Shown: piece after piece, positions 1 through 5,513 of the stretch
How the letters are laid out: the number at the start of each line of letters is the position of its first letter
Numbering within the stretch: position 1 is the first letter of the stretch
The notes under the pieces: model-generated
Database searches by the model: none
What the model was told of the DNA's origin: nothing
What the model saw: only the letters and a program-made list of their open reading frames with translations
Source: Campylobacteraceae bacterium
GTDB lineage: Bacteria > Campylobacterota > Campylobacteria > Campylobacterales > Sulfurovaceae
Direction of reading: 5' to 3'
DNA length: 6,360 bases
Assembly: GCA_026986355.1 (NCBI GenBank)
Contig: JALSOO010000248.1
Span: 1 to 6,360, forward strand
Position numbers and translations under genes: made by a program

Positions 1-1
1 T

Positions 2-526
2 AATAAGTTTGGAGGAGATATAAAATTTCAATATGAGAAAAATAGTTTAACTATAAAATTACAAGATGTATCATTAGTAAAAATAGTAAACTTCTTTGAG
101 TATAAATCTCTATTTAATAGTTATCTATATGGAGATATAAATTTTAATATAAAAGATAGACTATTAATTATAGATATAAAACTAGATAGATTACATTTTT
201 TTCATAATGATTTTAGTAATAGTATAGAGAAAGAGTTGTCAGTTGATATCGTAGGTATGGATTTTAATCAAAGTAGATTCTATGGTGGATATAAAGACTC
301 CATAATTCATACTACTCTAAAAATTGATGATGGTAAAAAAAATCATATTTTTTTGACCAATAGCTTATTAAATATGATAAATAAAAAAATCTATTCTAAA
401 TTTGAGATGATATTAAATGGAAAAGAGGTTTTTGGTCAAATCCATGGAACATTAGATAATCCACAATTTGATGTGGATAGAGATAAATACATTGAATATA
501 AGATAAAAAAAGCATTTGGTGGATAA
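2..526 (+). CDS. AsmA-like protein, C-terminal fragment (5' end outside window)
   Basis: The reading frame is open from base 2 to the TAA at 524-526, giving 174 visible residues, so this is the C-terminal end of a longer protein. A TTG at 236 is in frame, but 78 codons of uninterrupted frame precede it and it should not be taken as the start. The visible part alternates short beta-like stretches (GDIKF, YGDINFNIK, LIIDIKLDRL). It ends with a motif typical of AsmA/DUF748-like C-terminal domains: G-x-I-x-G-T-L-x-x-P-x-F, with GTLDNPQ at about visible residues 149-155, followed by a short basic helix. AsmA-family proteins are inner-membrane-anchored periplasmic proteins linked to outer-membrane assembly and lipid transport. 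The family call rests on the GTLxxP ending and beta-rich pattern, so it is moderate. One D-F-N-Q-S sequon lies at 260-274. The next gene starts 108 bases downstream, so co-transcription is uncertain. Confidence 0.62.
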   Translation, partial: NKFGGDIKFQYEKNSLTIKLQDVSLVKIVNFFEYKSLFNSYLYGDINFNIKDRLLIIDIKLDRLHFFHNDFSNSIEKELSVDIVGMDFNQSRFYGGYKDSIIHTTLKIDDGKKNHIFLTNSLLNMINKKIYSKFEMILNGKEVFGQIHGTLDNPQFDVDRDKYIEYKIKKAFGG

Positions 527-546
527 AATAGTTAATAATAATTCTT

Positions 547-552
547 TATAAT
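547..552 (+). promoter_or_regulatory. possible -10 box upstream of the M48 protease gene
   Basis: A perfect TATAAT lies in the 108-base gap between the AsmA-like gene and the protease gene. It would give a leader of about 75 bases. No convincing -35 is present, as is usual for Campylobacterota sigma-70 promoters. The gap is so AT-rich that a chance match is quite possible. The same gap holds an 11-base palindrome, ggatattatcc, at 592-602. Confidence 0.28.
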
Positions 553-634
553 AATTAAATATTAATAAAAAAGATATTTTTAAATAAAAAAGGATATTAT
601 CCCATTAAGTAAAAGAAAAGTTAGGACTGTAAAG

Positions 635-1525
635 ATGAGAAATTTAGAAAAGTTATTAATAACAATAATAATGGTATTAGGTGTTATAGTTAGTGTGTTA
701 AATGCAGAAGAGGAGAAATCCTATTGGGATAAAATTACCGATGTAGTATCTACGGATAAGATAGATAAAGTATTAAATAATATTTCAGACAAAATAGATA
801 TTGATGACAAAGAGAGTAGTATTGTAAAAAAGCTAAAAGATAAGCTTCCTGATGTAATCAGTACTCCTGCTAGCTATATGGTAAATTCTGCTTCAGATAT
901 GATGAGAGCAACATTAGCTAATGATAAAGATTTAGCAAAAAAAGCAGATAAAGATCTGAAAAAGATTGATGACAATCAGACAATAGCCAAAGATATAGAC
1001 CAATACTATATTGATTTACAAAAAGTTATGAAAAAGATAGATATTCCAAAAGATTTAAAGCTAGATGTCAAAGTCTATATGAACCCTATGCTCTATATAT
1101 TGACCTTTCCAAATGGAGCTATTCGTGTAAATAGTGGTGTTATAGAGGCATTAAATGATAATGAATTACTATTTCTTATGGCTCATGAGATAGCACATCT
1201 AAAAAACAAAGATTATAAAAGTAGTTATCGAAAAGCACATGCAATGTTTGCAATAGAAGATGCTATCAATATGTTAGGTTCAGGAGTTGCATCTACCTCC
1301 AATGGTCTTCTATCTAGTGTAACTTCTAGTATGAGAAAATCAAGATTTCAAAAAGATGAAGAGTTTCGTGCAGATGAATATGCGATAGATGTATTGAAAA
1401 AAAATGGAATTGATAAAAAATATGCAGTAGATGCTTTGGAGTATCTACAATATATGAATGCTCCAATTTTGAAATTGCACCCTACAGGATATGAACGAAT
1501 CAAACATATCAAAGATGACCTTTAA
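635..1525 (+). CDS. exported M48-family zinc metalloprotease
   Basis: This is a 296-residue peptidase of the M48 family, a group of zinc endopeptidases that includes the periplasmic quality-control enzyme BepA/YfgC. Residues 1-24 form a signal peptide: a short basic start, a hydrophobic core at about 7-22 and an L-N-A cleavage site. The mature protein is therefore periplasmic or envelope-associated. Residues 25-140 are highly charged and probably helical. The zinc site is complete: H184-E-I-A-H188 gives two histidines and the catalytic glutamate. E243 in the E-F-R-A-D motif is the third ligand. The H282-P-T-x-x-E-R-I motif near the C-terminus is also typical of the family. There are no TPR repeats after the catalytic domain, so it is shorter than BepA. 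The ATG start has AGGA at 623-626, 8 bases upstream, and places the signal peptide at the N-terminus. sppA follows after 39 bases. A D-D-N-Q-T sequon lies at residues 112-116. Confidence 0.9.
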   Translation: MRNLEKLLITIIMVLGVIVSVLNAEEEKSYWDKITDVVSTDKIDKVLNNISDKIDIDDKESSIVKKLKDKLPDVISTPASYMVNSASDMMRATLANDKDLAKKADKDLKKIDDNQTIAKDIDQYYIDLQKVMKKIDIPKDLKLDVKVYMNPMLYILTFPNGAIRVNSGVIEALNDNELLFLMAHEIAHLKNKDYKSSYRKAHAMFAIEDAINMLGSGVASTSNGLLSSVTSSMRKSRFQKDEEFRADEYAIDVLKKNGIDKKYAVDALEYLQYMNAPILKLHPTGYERIKHIKDDL

Positions 1526-1531
1526 GCAAAA

Positions 1532-1546
1532 GTTAATATAATTAAC
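1532..1546 (+). promoter_or_regulatory. 15-base palindrome containing a TATAAT box before sppA
   Basis: GTTAAT-ATA-ATTAAC is a perfect 6-bp inverted repeat with a 3-base centre. The TATAAT at 1537-1542 lies 22 bases before the sppA GTG. It could be an internal promoter giving sppA expression independent of the protease gene, or only a chance palindrome in AT-rich DNA. No -35 box is apparent. Confidence 0.28.
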
Positions 1547-1564
1547 AAAAAAGAAGGATTTTTT

Positions 1565-2530
1565 GTGCAAGAGGATGAGCCTAATTATGAAGAGAGACTA
1601 TTTAAAGAGAGAGAAAAGGTACATAAAAAAGAGATAAAAGCTTTAGAGAAACAGATATTTATATCCAATTTAAAAGCATGGATAGTTGGGATTATCTTAA
1701 TTTCAGAGATTATCTTTATCGCTTCTCTCTTTTCTAAATCTGGATTATTTGAAGATGTAAGTACCTCCAAAAATAGAGTAGCCATTATTCGATACAATAA
1801 ACCTGTAACAGAGAAGTTTACCACGACTGTTATGGAGAAGATGGACGAGATAAAAGAGGATAAAACATATAAATCCGTACTCTTTATTATGGGGTCTCCA
1901 GGAGGTTCTCCAACTGCAAGTGAAGAGCTTAGTGAGTATCTAAAAGAGTATCAAAAAGAGAAACCTATAACAATGTATGTAGACTCTATCGCTGCTAGTG
2001 GTGGCTACTATATCGCTTCTGCTATCAAACCACTTATAGCCAATAAAAATGCTATAGTAGGTTCTATCGGTGTTATTATGCCTCATTATAATTTTGGAGA
2101 GTTAGCTAAAAAAGTAGGTGTAGAGGAGGATTTTATGGCATCAGGAAAATTCAAAAAACCTATTAGTATGTTTGCTAAAATAGATGAAGAGAATAGAAAA
2201 TATATGACAGAACATCTACTAAAGCCAACCTATAATAACTTTATAGAGTCTGTTGCTAAAAATCGTGGTCTAAAAAAAGAGGATATTCTACCTTTTACAG
2301 AGGGTAAGATATTTGTTGCTAATGTTCCAGCTATTCAAGGTATTTTAGTTGATGAAATATCTTCATTATATAGAGTTAAAAAAGATATTAGAGCAGATTT
2401 CAATGGTACAAAAATTGATTTTGTAGATATAAATCTTGAAAAAGAGCCATCATTTCTACCTGAAATAAAATTAAATTTGGGATTAGATAACCTACTTTCT
2501 TCTTCCTTTAGCCCTTCTTTTTCTTTTTAA
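1565..2530 (+). CDS. sppA: signal peptide peptidase SppA (short, membrane-anchored form)
   Basis: This is a 321-residue S49-family serine protease that digests residual signal peptides and membrane fragments at the outer face of the inner membrane. The charged N-terminus (1-35) is cytoplasmic. One transmembrane segment at about 36-56 anchors the protein and leaves the rest periplasmic. The catalytic residues are visible: nucleophile S145 in A-A-S-G-G-Y-Y and the general-base lysine, most likely K197 in S-G-K-F-K. The 52-residue spacing matches my recollection of Bacillus SppA (S147/K199). G110-S-P-G-G forms the oxyanion region. The length fits the single-domain bacterial form, not the ~600-residue E. 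coli form. The GTG start is supported by AAGGA at 1554-1558, 6 bases upstream. The C-terminus ends in a Ser/Phe tail (SSSFSPSFSF) encoded in the 39-bp overlap with the convergent minus-strand gene. A D-F-N-G-T sequon occurs at residues 278-282 on the periplasmic side. Confidence 0.92.
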   Translation: MQEDEPNYEERLFKEREKVHKKEIKALEKQIFISNLKAWIVGIILISEIIFIASLFSKSGLFEDVSTSKNRVAIIRYNKPVTEKFTTTVMEKMDEIKEDKTYKSVLFIMGSPGGSPTASEELSEYLKEYQKEKPITMYVDSIAASGGYYIASAIKPLIANKNAIVGSIGVIMPHYNFGELAKKVGVEEDFMASGKFKKPISMFAKIDEENRKYMTEHLLKPTYNNFIESVAKNRGLKKEDILPFTEGKIFVANVPAIQGILVDEISSLYRVKKDIRADFNGTKIDFVDINLEKEPSFLPEIKLNLGLDNLLSSSFSPSFSF

Positions 2531-2839
2531 CTTTATATCTGTATTGTAGAGTGTAATGAGAGTATCACCTACAACTACAAGGGTAATACCACCCTTGTCT
2601 CTAATCTTTAAAATAGTATTCCTGTAACTATTTAATAGTATTTTATGCAGTGGATTTCCTATTCGTTTTACCTTTCTATGCTCTTTATCCAATTTTTTGA
2701 TAATCTTATCACAACTCTTTCTATTTAAAATGATTTTATCATTTCGTAGAGTACCTAGAATCAATACCATATCTAGTAAATCTTTATGCATTCCTCGTTG
2801 AGACATCTTTTGCATACTATGTTTTGTTTTTATAATCAA
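2492..2839 (-). CDS. DUF4258-like small protein (possible RelE/BrnT-like toxin relative)
   Basis: This 115-residue protein reads right to left. The N-terminal K-H-S-M-Q-K-M-S-Q-R-G-M (6-17) matches the DUF4258 signature H-x-x-x-R/K-M-x-x-R-G-I. The G-G-I-T-L-V-V-V-G-D-T-L-I-T-L-Y (83-98) matches its C-terminal beta strands ending in I-T-x-Y. Residues 102-115 form a very basic tail (KLKRKRRAKGRRK). Some DUF4258 proteins resemble RelE/BrnT toxins, but many have no known function, and no antitoxin-like gene is next to this one. The start is TTG at 2839-2837, supported by a strong AAAGGAAGG Shine-Dalgarno at 2855-2847, 7 bases away. That argues it is a real gene and not a shadow. Its last 39 bases overlap the end of sppA in antisense. 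I infer the family from motifs only, and no function is assigned. Confidence 0.72.
   Translation of the reverse strand: MIIKTKHSMQKMSQRGMHKDLLDMVLILGTLRNDKIILNRKSCDKIIKKLDKEHRKVKRIGNPLHKILLNSYRNTILKIRDKGGITLVVVGDTLITLYNTDIKLKRKRRAKGRRK
2577..2598. repeat. 8-bp perfect inverted repeat (stem-loop) inside the DUF4258 gene
   Basis: ACAAGGGT (2577-2584) and ACCCTTGT (2591-2598) form a perfect 8-bp stem with a 6-base loop. It lies 47 bases past the sppA stop, within the minus-strand codons for D-K-G-G-I-T-L-V. It is one of few GC-containing hairpins in this AT-rich region. No T-run follows on either strand, so it is not a standard intrinsic terminator. Confidence 0.4.
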
Positions 2840-2865
2840 AATAGAGCCTTCCTTTAAGTTTGAAA

Positions 2866-2874
2866 ATAATAACA
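2866..2874 (-). promoter_or_regulatory. possible extended -10 promoter for the DUF4258 gene
   Basis: Read on the minus strand, TGTTATTAT is an extended -10 (TG-n-TATTAT) one base from consensus. Transcription would begin near 2859 and give a leader of about 20 bases holding the AAAGGAAGG ribosome binding site. The region is AT-rich, so the call is tentative. Confidence 0.35.
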
Positions 2875-2926
2875 GAATATATTTAATGATTAGATAATAG
2901 AGTTAATAGATTTTACGTAACAACTA

Positions 2927-2941
2927 TACTATTAAATAGTA
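2927..2941. repeat. 15-base palindrome in the divergent intergenic region
   Basis: TACTATT-A-AATAGTA is a perfect 7-bp inverted repeat around one base. It lies between the two divergent genes and about 50 bases upstream of the metallo-hydrolase -10 box. A second small palindrome, TTACGTAA, sits at 2913-2920. Either could be a regulator site for one or both genes. AT-rich palindromes also arise by chance. Confidence 0.3.
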
Positions 2942-2991
2942 GTTTATACTTAACTTATTTTAAAACAGTTATAGTTATTAGTAAAAAAGAT

Positions 2992-2997
2992 TATAAT
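2992..2997 (+). promoter_or_regulatory. -10 box for the metallo-hydrolase gene
   Basis: A perfect TATAAT lies 29 bases before the chosen ATG. The predicted transcript start near 3004 leaves a leader of about 23 bases carrying GGAG at 3014-3017. No clear -35 is visible; an A/T-rich stretch precedes it, as in Campylobacterota promoters. Confidence 0.55.
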
Positions 2998-3026
2998 ATA
3001 CAAAAAAATTTTTGGAGAATAACAAG

Positions 3027-4202
3027 ATGAAAAAAACAATCATTATGTCAATAATAACATCTGCACTACTTACTAATCTATATGCACAAGAGCATAAAAG
3101 TCCAGCTACGATTTTGGAAGAGGCTTTAGTTAAAATGGAAGCTTTAGTTGCTGATACAAATATCACTACAACAGAGTCAAATATAACAAATCTAGATATT
3201 AATAGTACTGTAACTGATACAAATATTACAAAGGTAGATATTAATACAACTACAACAGAGTCAAATATTACAAAGGTAGATACCAATAGTAGTTTTACAT
3301 TAGGTAAATATGGAACTTTTAAATTTGAAAAAGCAAATAAAAATGTCTATATTATGCATGGTCCAGTAGTTAGCCCAAACAGAGAGAACCAAGGATTTAT
3401 GAATAACCCTGCTGTTATCGAAGCCAAAGATGGATTGATAGTGGTTGACCCAGGAGGAAACTATAATATTGGTAAAAAAATATTAGCAGAGATAGAGAAG
3501 ATAAGCCATAAACCTATCATAGCTATATTTAATACACATAAACATGGAGACCATTGGTTTGCAAACAGAGCTATTGTAGAGAAGTATCCAAATATTGATA
3601 TTTATGCACACCCAAATATGATAAAAGCCTCAAAAGAGGGAGAAGCTGATGTTTGGTATGGTATCTTAAATAGAACAACAGGAAATCTAAAAGGTACAAA
3701 ACCATTTGCATTTCCAAATAAACCCTTACTTGATGGTGCAAAGATTGATATAGATGGTCAAAAATTTATCGTCCAACATCCACAAGATGCACATACTGAT
3801 ACCGATTTGGTTATCGCACATCTAAACTCTATGACACTATTTCTAGGAGATAATGTAATGAAAGGTAGACTTGGTAGTTTTGATGAATCTTCTAGTATAT
3901 TAGGAAATATAGAGCTACTAGAAAATATCAAAAAAGAGACAAACTTTACACTCTATGTACCAGGTCATGGAAAATCGGGTAAAAGAGATGAGACTATAGA
4001 CCCATTTTTAAACTATCTAAAGCTATTAGCCACAGAGGGTAAAAAAGCCTATGATGAGGATAAAGAGTCGTATGAGGTAAAAGATGAGGTTATGAAAAAA
4101 TTATCATGGATGAAAGATTGGGACGCTTTTAAACGAAATATGCCAGCACACCTAAATAAAGTGATGTTAGAGATAGGAGAAGAGGAGTTAGCACAAGAGT
4201 AG
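3027..4202 (+). CDS. exported metallo-beta-lactamase-fold hydrolase with seven tandem glycosylation sequons
   Basis: This 391-residue protein starts at ATG 3027, with GGAG 9 bases upstream. A TTG at 3012 is in frame but overlaps that Shine-Dalgarno and would spoil the signal peptide. Residues 1-20 are a signal peptide (M-K-K start, hydrophobic core, L-Y-A site), so the mature enzyme is periplasmic. Residues 43-91 are seven heptads of the pattern [D/E]-x-N-x-[T/S]-x-x. The catalytic domain (about 92-391) has the full MBL metal site: H171-K-H173-G-D175-H176, H256 in D-A-H-T-D-T-D, D275 in L-G-D-N and H314 in V-P-G-H-G. It resembles the SoxH-like/quinoprotein-associated group of MBL proteins, but no substrate can be named; lactonase, thioesterase or beta-lactamase-like activity are all possible. 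It is transcribed alone, divergent from the DUF4258 gene. rpe follows 42 bases downstream behind its own likely promoter. Confidence 0.88.
   Translation: MKKTIIMSIITSALLTNLYAQEHKSPATILEEALVKMEALVADTNITTTESNITNLDINSTVTDTNITKVDINTTTTESNITKVDTNSSFTLGKYGTFKFEKANKNVYIMHGPVVSPNRENQGFMNNPAVIEAKDGLIVVDPGGNYNIGKKILAEIEKISHKPIIAIFNTHKHGDHWFANRAIVEKYPNIDIYAHPNMIKASKEGEADVWYGILNRTTGNLKGTKPFAFPNKPLLDGAKIDIDGQKFIVQHPQDAHTDTDLVIAHLNSMTLFLGDNVMKGRLGSFDESSSILGNIELLENIKKETNFTLYVPGHGKSGKRDETIDPFLNYLKLLATEGKKAYDEDKESYEVKDEVMKKLSWMKDWDAFKRNMPAHLNKVMLEIGEEELAQE
3153..3299 (+). repeat. 7 x 21-bp in-frame tandem repeat encoding D/E-x-N-x-T/S sequons
   Basis: Seven uninterrupted 21-base units start at 3153, 3174, 3195, 3216, 3237, 3258 and 3279. 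They encode DTNIT-TT, ESNIT-NL, DINST-VT, DTNIT-KV, DINTT-TT, ESNIT-KV and DTNSS-FT. Positions 1, 3 and 5 are always D/E, N and T/S; positions 2, 4, 6 and 7 vary and are never proline. This is exactly the extended sequon used by the Campylobacter oligosaccharyltransferase PglB, with asparagines at residues 45, 52, 59, 66, 73, 80 and 87. At DNA level, a 21-base match at 3220-3240 recurs at 3262-3282 (offset 42), and a 20-base match at 3165-3184 recurs at 3249-3268 (offset 84). This points to growth by duplication of one-, two- or four-unit blocks. Confidence 0.93.
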
Positions 4203-4226
4203 TTTTTTCGATATAATACGAAAAAA
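4203..4226 (+). promoter_or_regulatory. rpe operon promoter: TATAAT in the loop of an inverted repeat
   Basis: TATAAT at 4212-4217 lies 27 bases before the rpe ATG. It is flanked by a perfect 8-bp inverted repeat, TTTTTTCG (4203-4210) and CGAAAAAA (4219-4226), that begins right after the metallo-hydrolase stop. A weak -35-like TTAGCA is at 4188-4193, inside the upstream gene. The repeat may be a regulator site or a weak terminator for the upstream transcript, but it lacks a GC-rich stem and a following T-run. Confidence 0.5.
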
Positions 4227-4244
4227 TTAATTTTAGGATTAAAA

Positions 4245-4889
4245 ATGTTGGTAGCCCCAAGTATACTTTCAGCTGATTTTGGTAATTTAGCTAATGAAGT
4301 AAAAGCGATTTGTAATGCAGAATGTGACTTGGTTCATGTAGATGTTATGGACGGTCATTTTGTACCAAATCTTACTATTGGACCTGTTGTAGTCTCTGCT
4401 GTGGCAAAGGCTACTACAAAACCTATGGATATTCATCTCATGGTTGAAAACAACACCTTTTTTGTTGACCTCTTTGCACCTCTTAGACCAAAATATATCT
4501 CATTTCATATCGAAGAGGAGAAACACCCACACCGTCTAGTCCAATATATTCGTTCATTAGGAGTAAAACCAGCTATTGTATTGAATCCTCATACACCACC
4601 AGAGAGTATAGAGTATCTATTAGCAGATATAGATATGGTTCTTTTAATGTCGGTCAACCCTGGTTTTGGAGGACAACAATTTATCCCATCTGTTCTTGAA
4701 CGGGCAAAACGGTTAAAGGCATTGATAGAGCTACATAATCCCAACTGTCTAATAGAAGTAGATGGAGGAGTAAATAACCAAAATATCAATGCTTTAAAAG
4801 AGGCAGGTGTAGATATAGTAGTCGCAGGTTCATATGTTTTTGGAAATAGAGATGGTTATAAAGAGGCTATTAACTCTTTAAAGATATAA
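4245..4889 (+). CDS. rpe: ribulose-phosphate 3-epimerase
   Basis: This 214-residue TIM-barrel enzyme interconverts D-ribulose 5-phosphate and D-xylulose 5-phosphate in the cytoplasm, in the pentose phosphate pathway and, where present, the Calvin cycle. Family signatures are complete: A-P-S-I-L-S-A-D-F at 4-12, the H31-V-D33-V-M-D-G-H-F-V-P-N motif, D62-I-H64-L-M-V, M-S-V-N-P-G-F-G-G-Q at 135-144, and V-D173-G-G-V. Predicted metal ligands are H31, D33, H64 and D173, with D33 and D173 as the catalytic acid/base pair. The length is normal and the start is clear, with AGGA at 4235-4238, 6 bases before ATG. It is the first gene of an apparent rpe-trpF-exonuclease operon, with trpF 33 bases downstream. 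No oddities were seen. Confidence 0.97.
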   Translation: MLVAPSILSADFGNLANEVKAICNAECDLVHVDVMDGHFVPNLTIGPVVVSAVAKATTKPMDIHLMVENNTFFVDLFAPLRPKYISFHIEEEKHPHRLVQYIRSLGVKPAIVLNPHTPPESIEYLLADIDMVLLMSVNPGFGGQQFIPSVLERAKRLKALIELHNPNCLIEVDGGVNNQNINALKEAGVDIVVAGSYVFGNRDGYKEAINSLKI

Positions 4890-4922
4890 TTTTTTACTTT
4901 TGGGAAATAGGAGGAGATAGAT

Positions 4923-5513
4923 ATGAGAGTAAAGATATGTGGTATTACCAATTTGCAAGATGCACTACAAGCTATAGAGTCTGGAGCAGATGCTTTGGGG
5001 TTTGTTTTTTATAGAGAGTCTCCACGATATATAAAACCAAGTGATGCTAAAAAGATTATCGAGAAGCTACCACCTTTTATTGGTAGAGTAGGACTCTTTG
5101 TAAATGAGGGGATTGATACTATTGATACCATCTCCAAATATTGTGATTTGACCCTGTGTCAAATACATTTTGATGTAGATGCCCAAGCTTTGGATATGAT
5201 TGCTTCAAAGACTCTACCTGTTATTCGTGCAAAAGAGCCAAAAGATATTTTACAATATAGCAATAGATATAGATTGGTTGATGTCTATTCTACAGAGTAT
5301 GGAGGAACAGGTAAACGTCTCAATTTAGAGTGGTTTGATGGTATTGATTGCTCCAAAATAATATTGGCAGGTGGATTAACCCCTGAAAATGTAGAAGAGG
5401 TTAAAAGATATAACTTCTATGGTGTAGATGTAAGTTCGGGTGTAGAGAAGATTAAAGGTAGAAAAGATTATGCAAAGGTTACTAAATTTATAAAAAATGC
5501 AAAAAGTTTATGA
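4923..5513 (+). CDS. trpF: phosphoribosylanthranilate isomerase
   Basis: This 196-residue monofunctional TrpF converts N-(5-phosphoribosyl)anthranilate to its carboxyphenylamino-deoxyribulose phosphate isomer in tryptophan biosynthesis (cytoplasm, TIM barrel). It shows the N-terminal K-I-C-G-I-T motif with catalytic base C6, the catalytic-acid position D120 in L-V-D, the Y-G-G-T-G-K motif (126-131), L-A-G-G-L-T-P-E-N-V (148-157) and the phosphate-binding G-V-D-V-S-S-G-V-E (167-175) with K-G-x-K-D. The usual Q-L-H-G stretch is Q-I-H-F here (80-83), probably a lineage variant. The ATG has a very strong AGGAGG at 4909-4914, 8 bases upstream. It sits apart from other trp genes, between rpe and an exonuclease, which overlaps its last 17 bases. 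Confidence 0.96.
   Translation: MRVKICGITNLQDALQAIESGADALGFVFYRESPRYIKPSDAKKIIEKLPPFIGRVGLFVNEGIDTIDTISKYCDLTLCQIHFDVDAQALDMIASKTLPVIRAKEPKDILQYSNRYRLVDVYSTEYGGTGKRLNLEWFDGIDCSKIILAGGLTPENVEEVKRYNFYGVDVSSGVEKIKGRKDYAKVTKFIKNAKSL

Noticed and set aside
236..526. A complete 96-residue gene starting at TTG 236
   Set aside because: The same frame is open back to base 2 with similar sequence character, so this is the end of a larger protein cut by the window edge.
577..590. TTTTTA-AA-TAAAAA inverted repeat as a terminator for the AsmA-like gene
   Set aside because: It is pure A/T with a two-base loop in an A/T-only stretch, which is expected by chance.
1585..1824. Minus-strand 79-codon open frame
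   Set aside because: Lies wholly inside the N-terminal part of sppA on the other strand, has no family motifs, and sppA is clearly the coding frame.
3012..3026. TTG at 3012 as start of the metallo-hydrolase (adds M-E-N-N-K)
   Set aside because: The TTG overlaps the GGAG ribosome binding site. The ATG at 3027 is properly spaced from it and begins a normal signal peptide.
2978..3286. Minus-strand 102-codon frame rich in Val/Ser/Phe repeats
   Set aside because: Its repeats are the antisense image of the sequon array, and it runs through the metallo-hydrolase promoter and signal peptide.
3153..3299. The regular 21-base repeats as a CRISPR array
   Set aside because: There are no unique spacers. 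The repeats are contiguous, in frame and inside a coding sequence.
4589..4789. Minus-strand 66-codon frame
   Set aside because: Antisense shadow within the conserved core of rpe.
4885..4890. TATAAT across the rpe stop codon as a trpF promoter
   Set aside because: It is built from the last rpe codons and the stop in AT-rich sequence. The short gap and shared strand favour a single operon.
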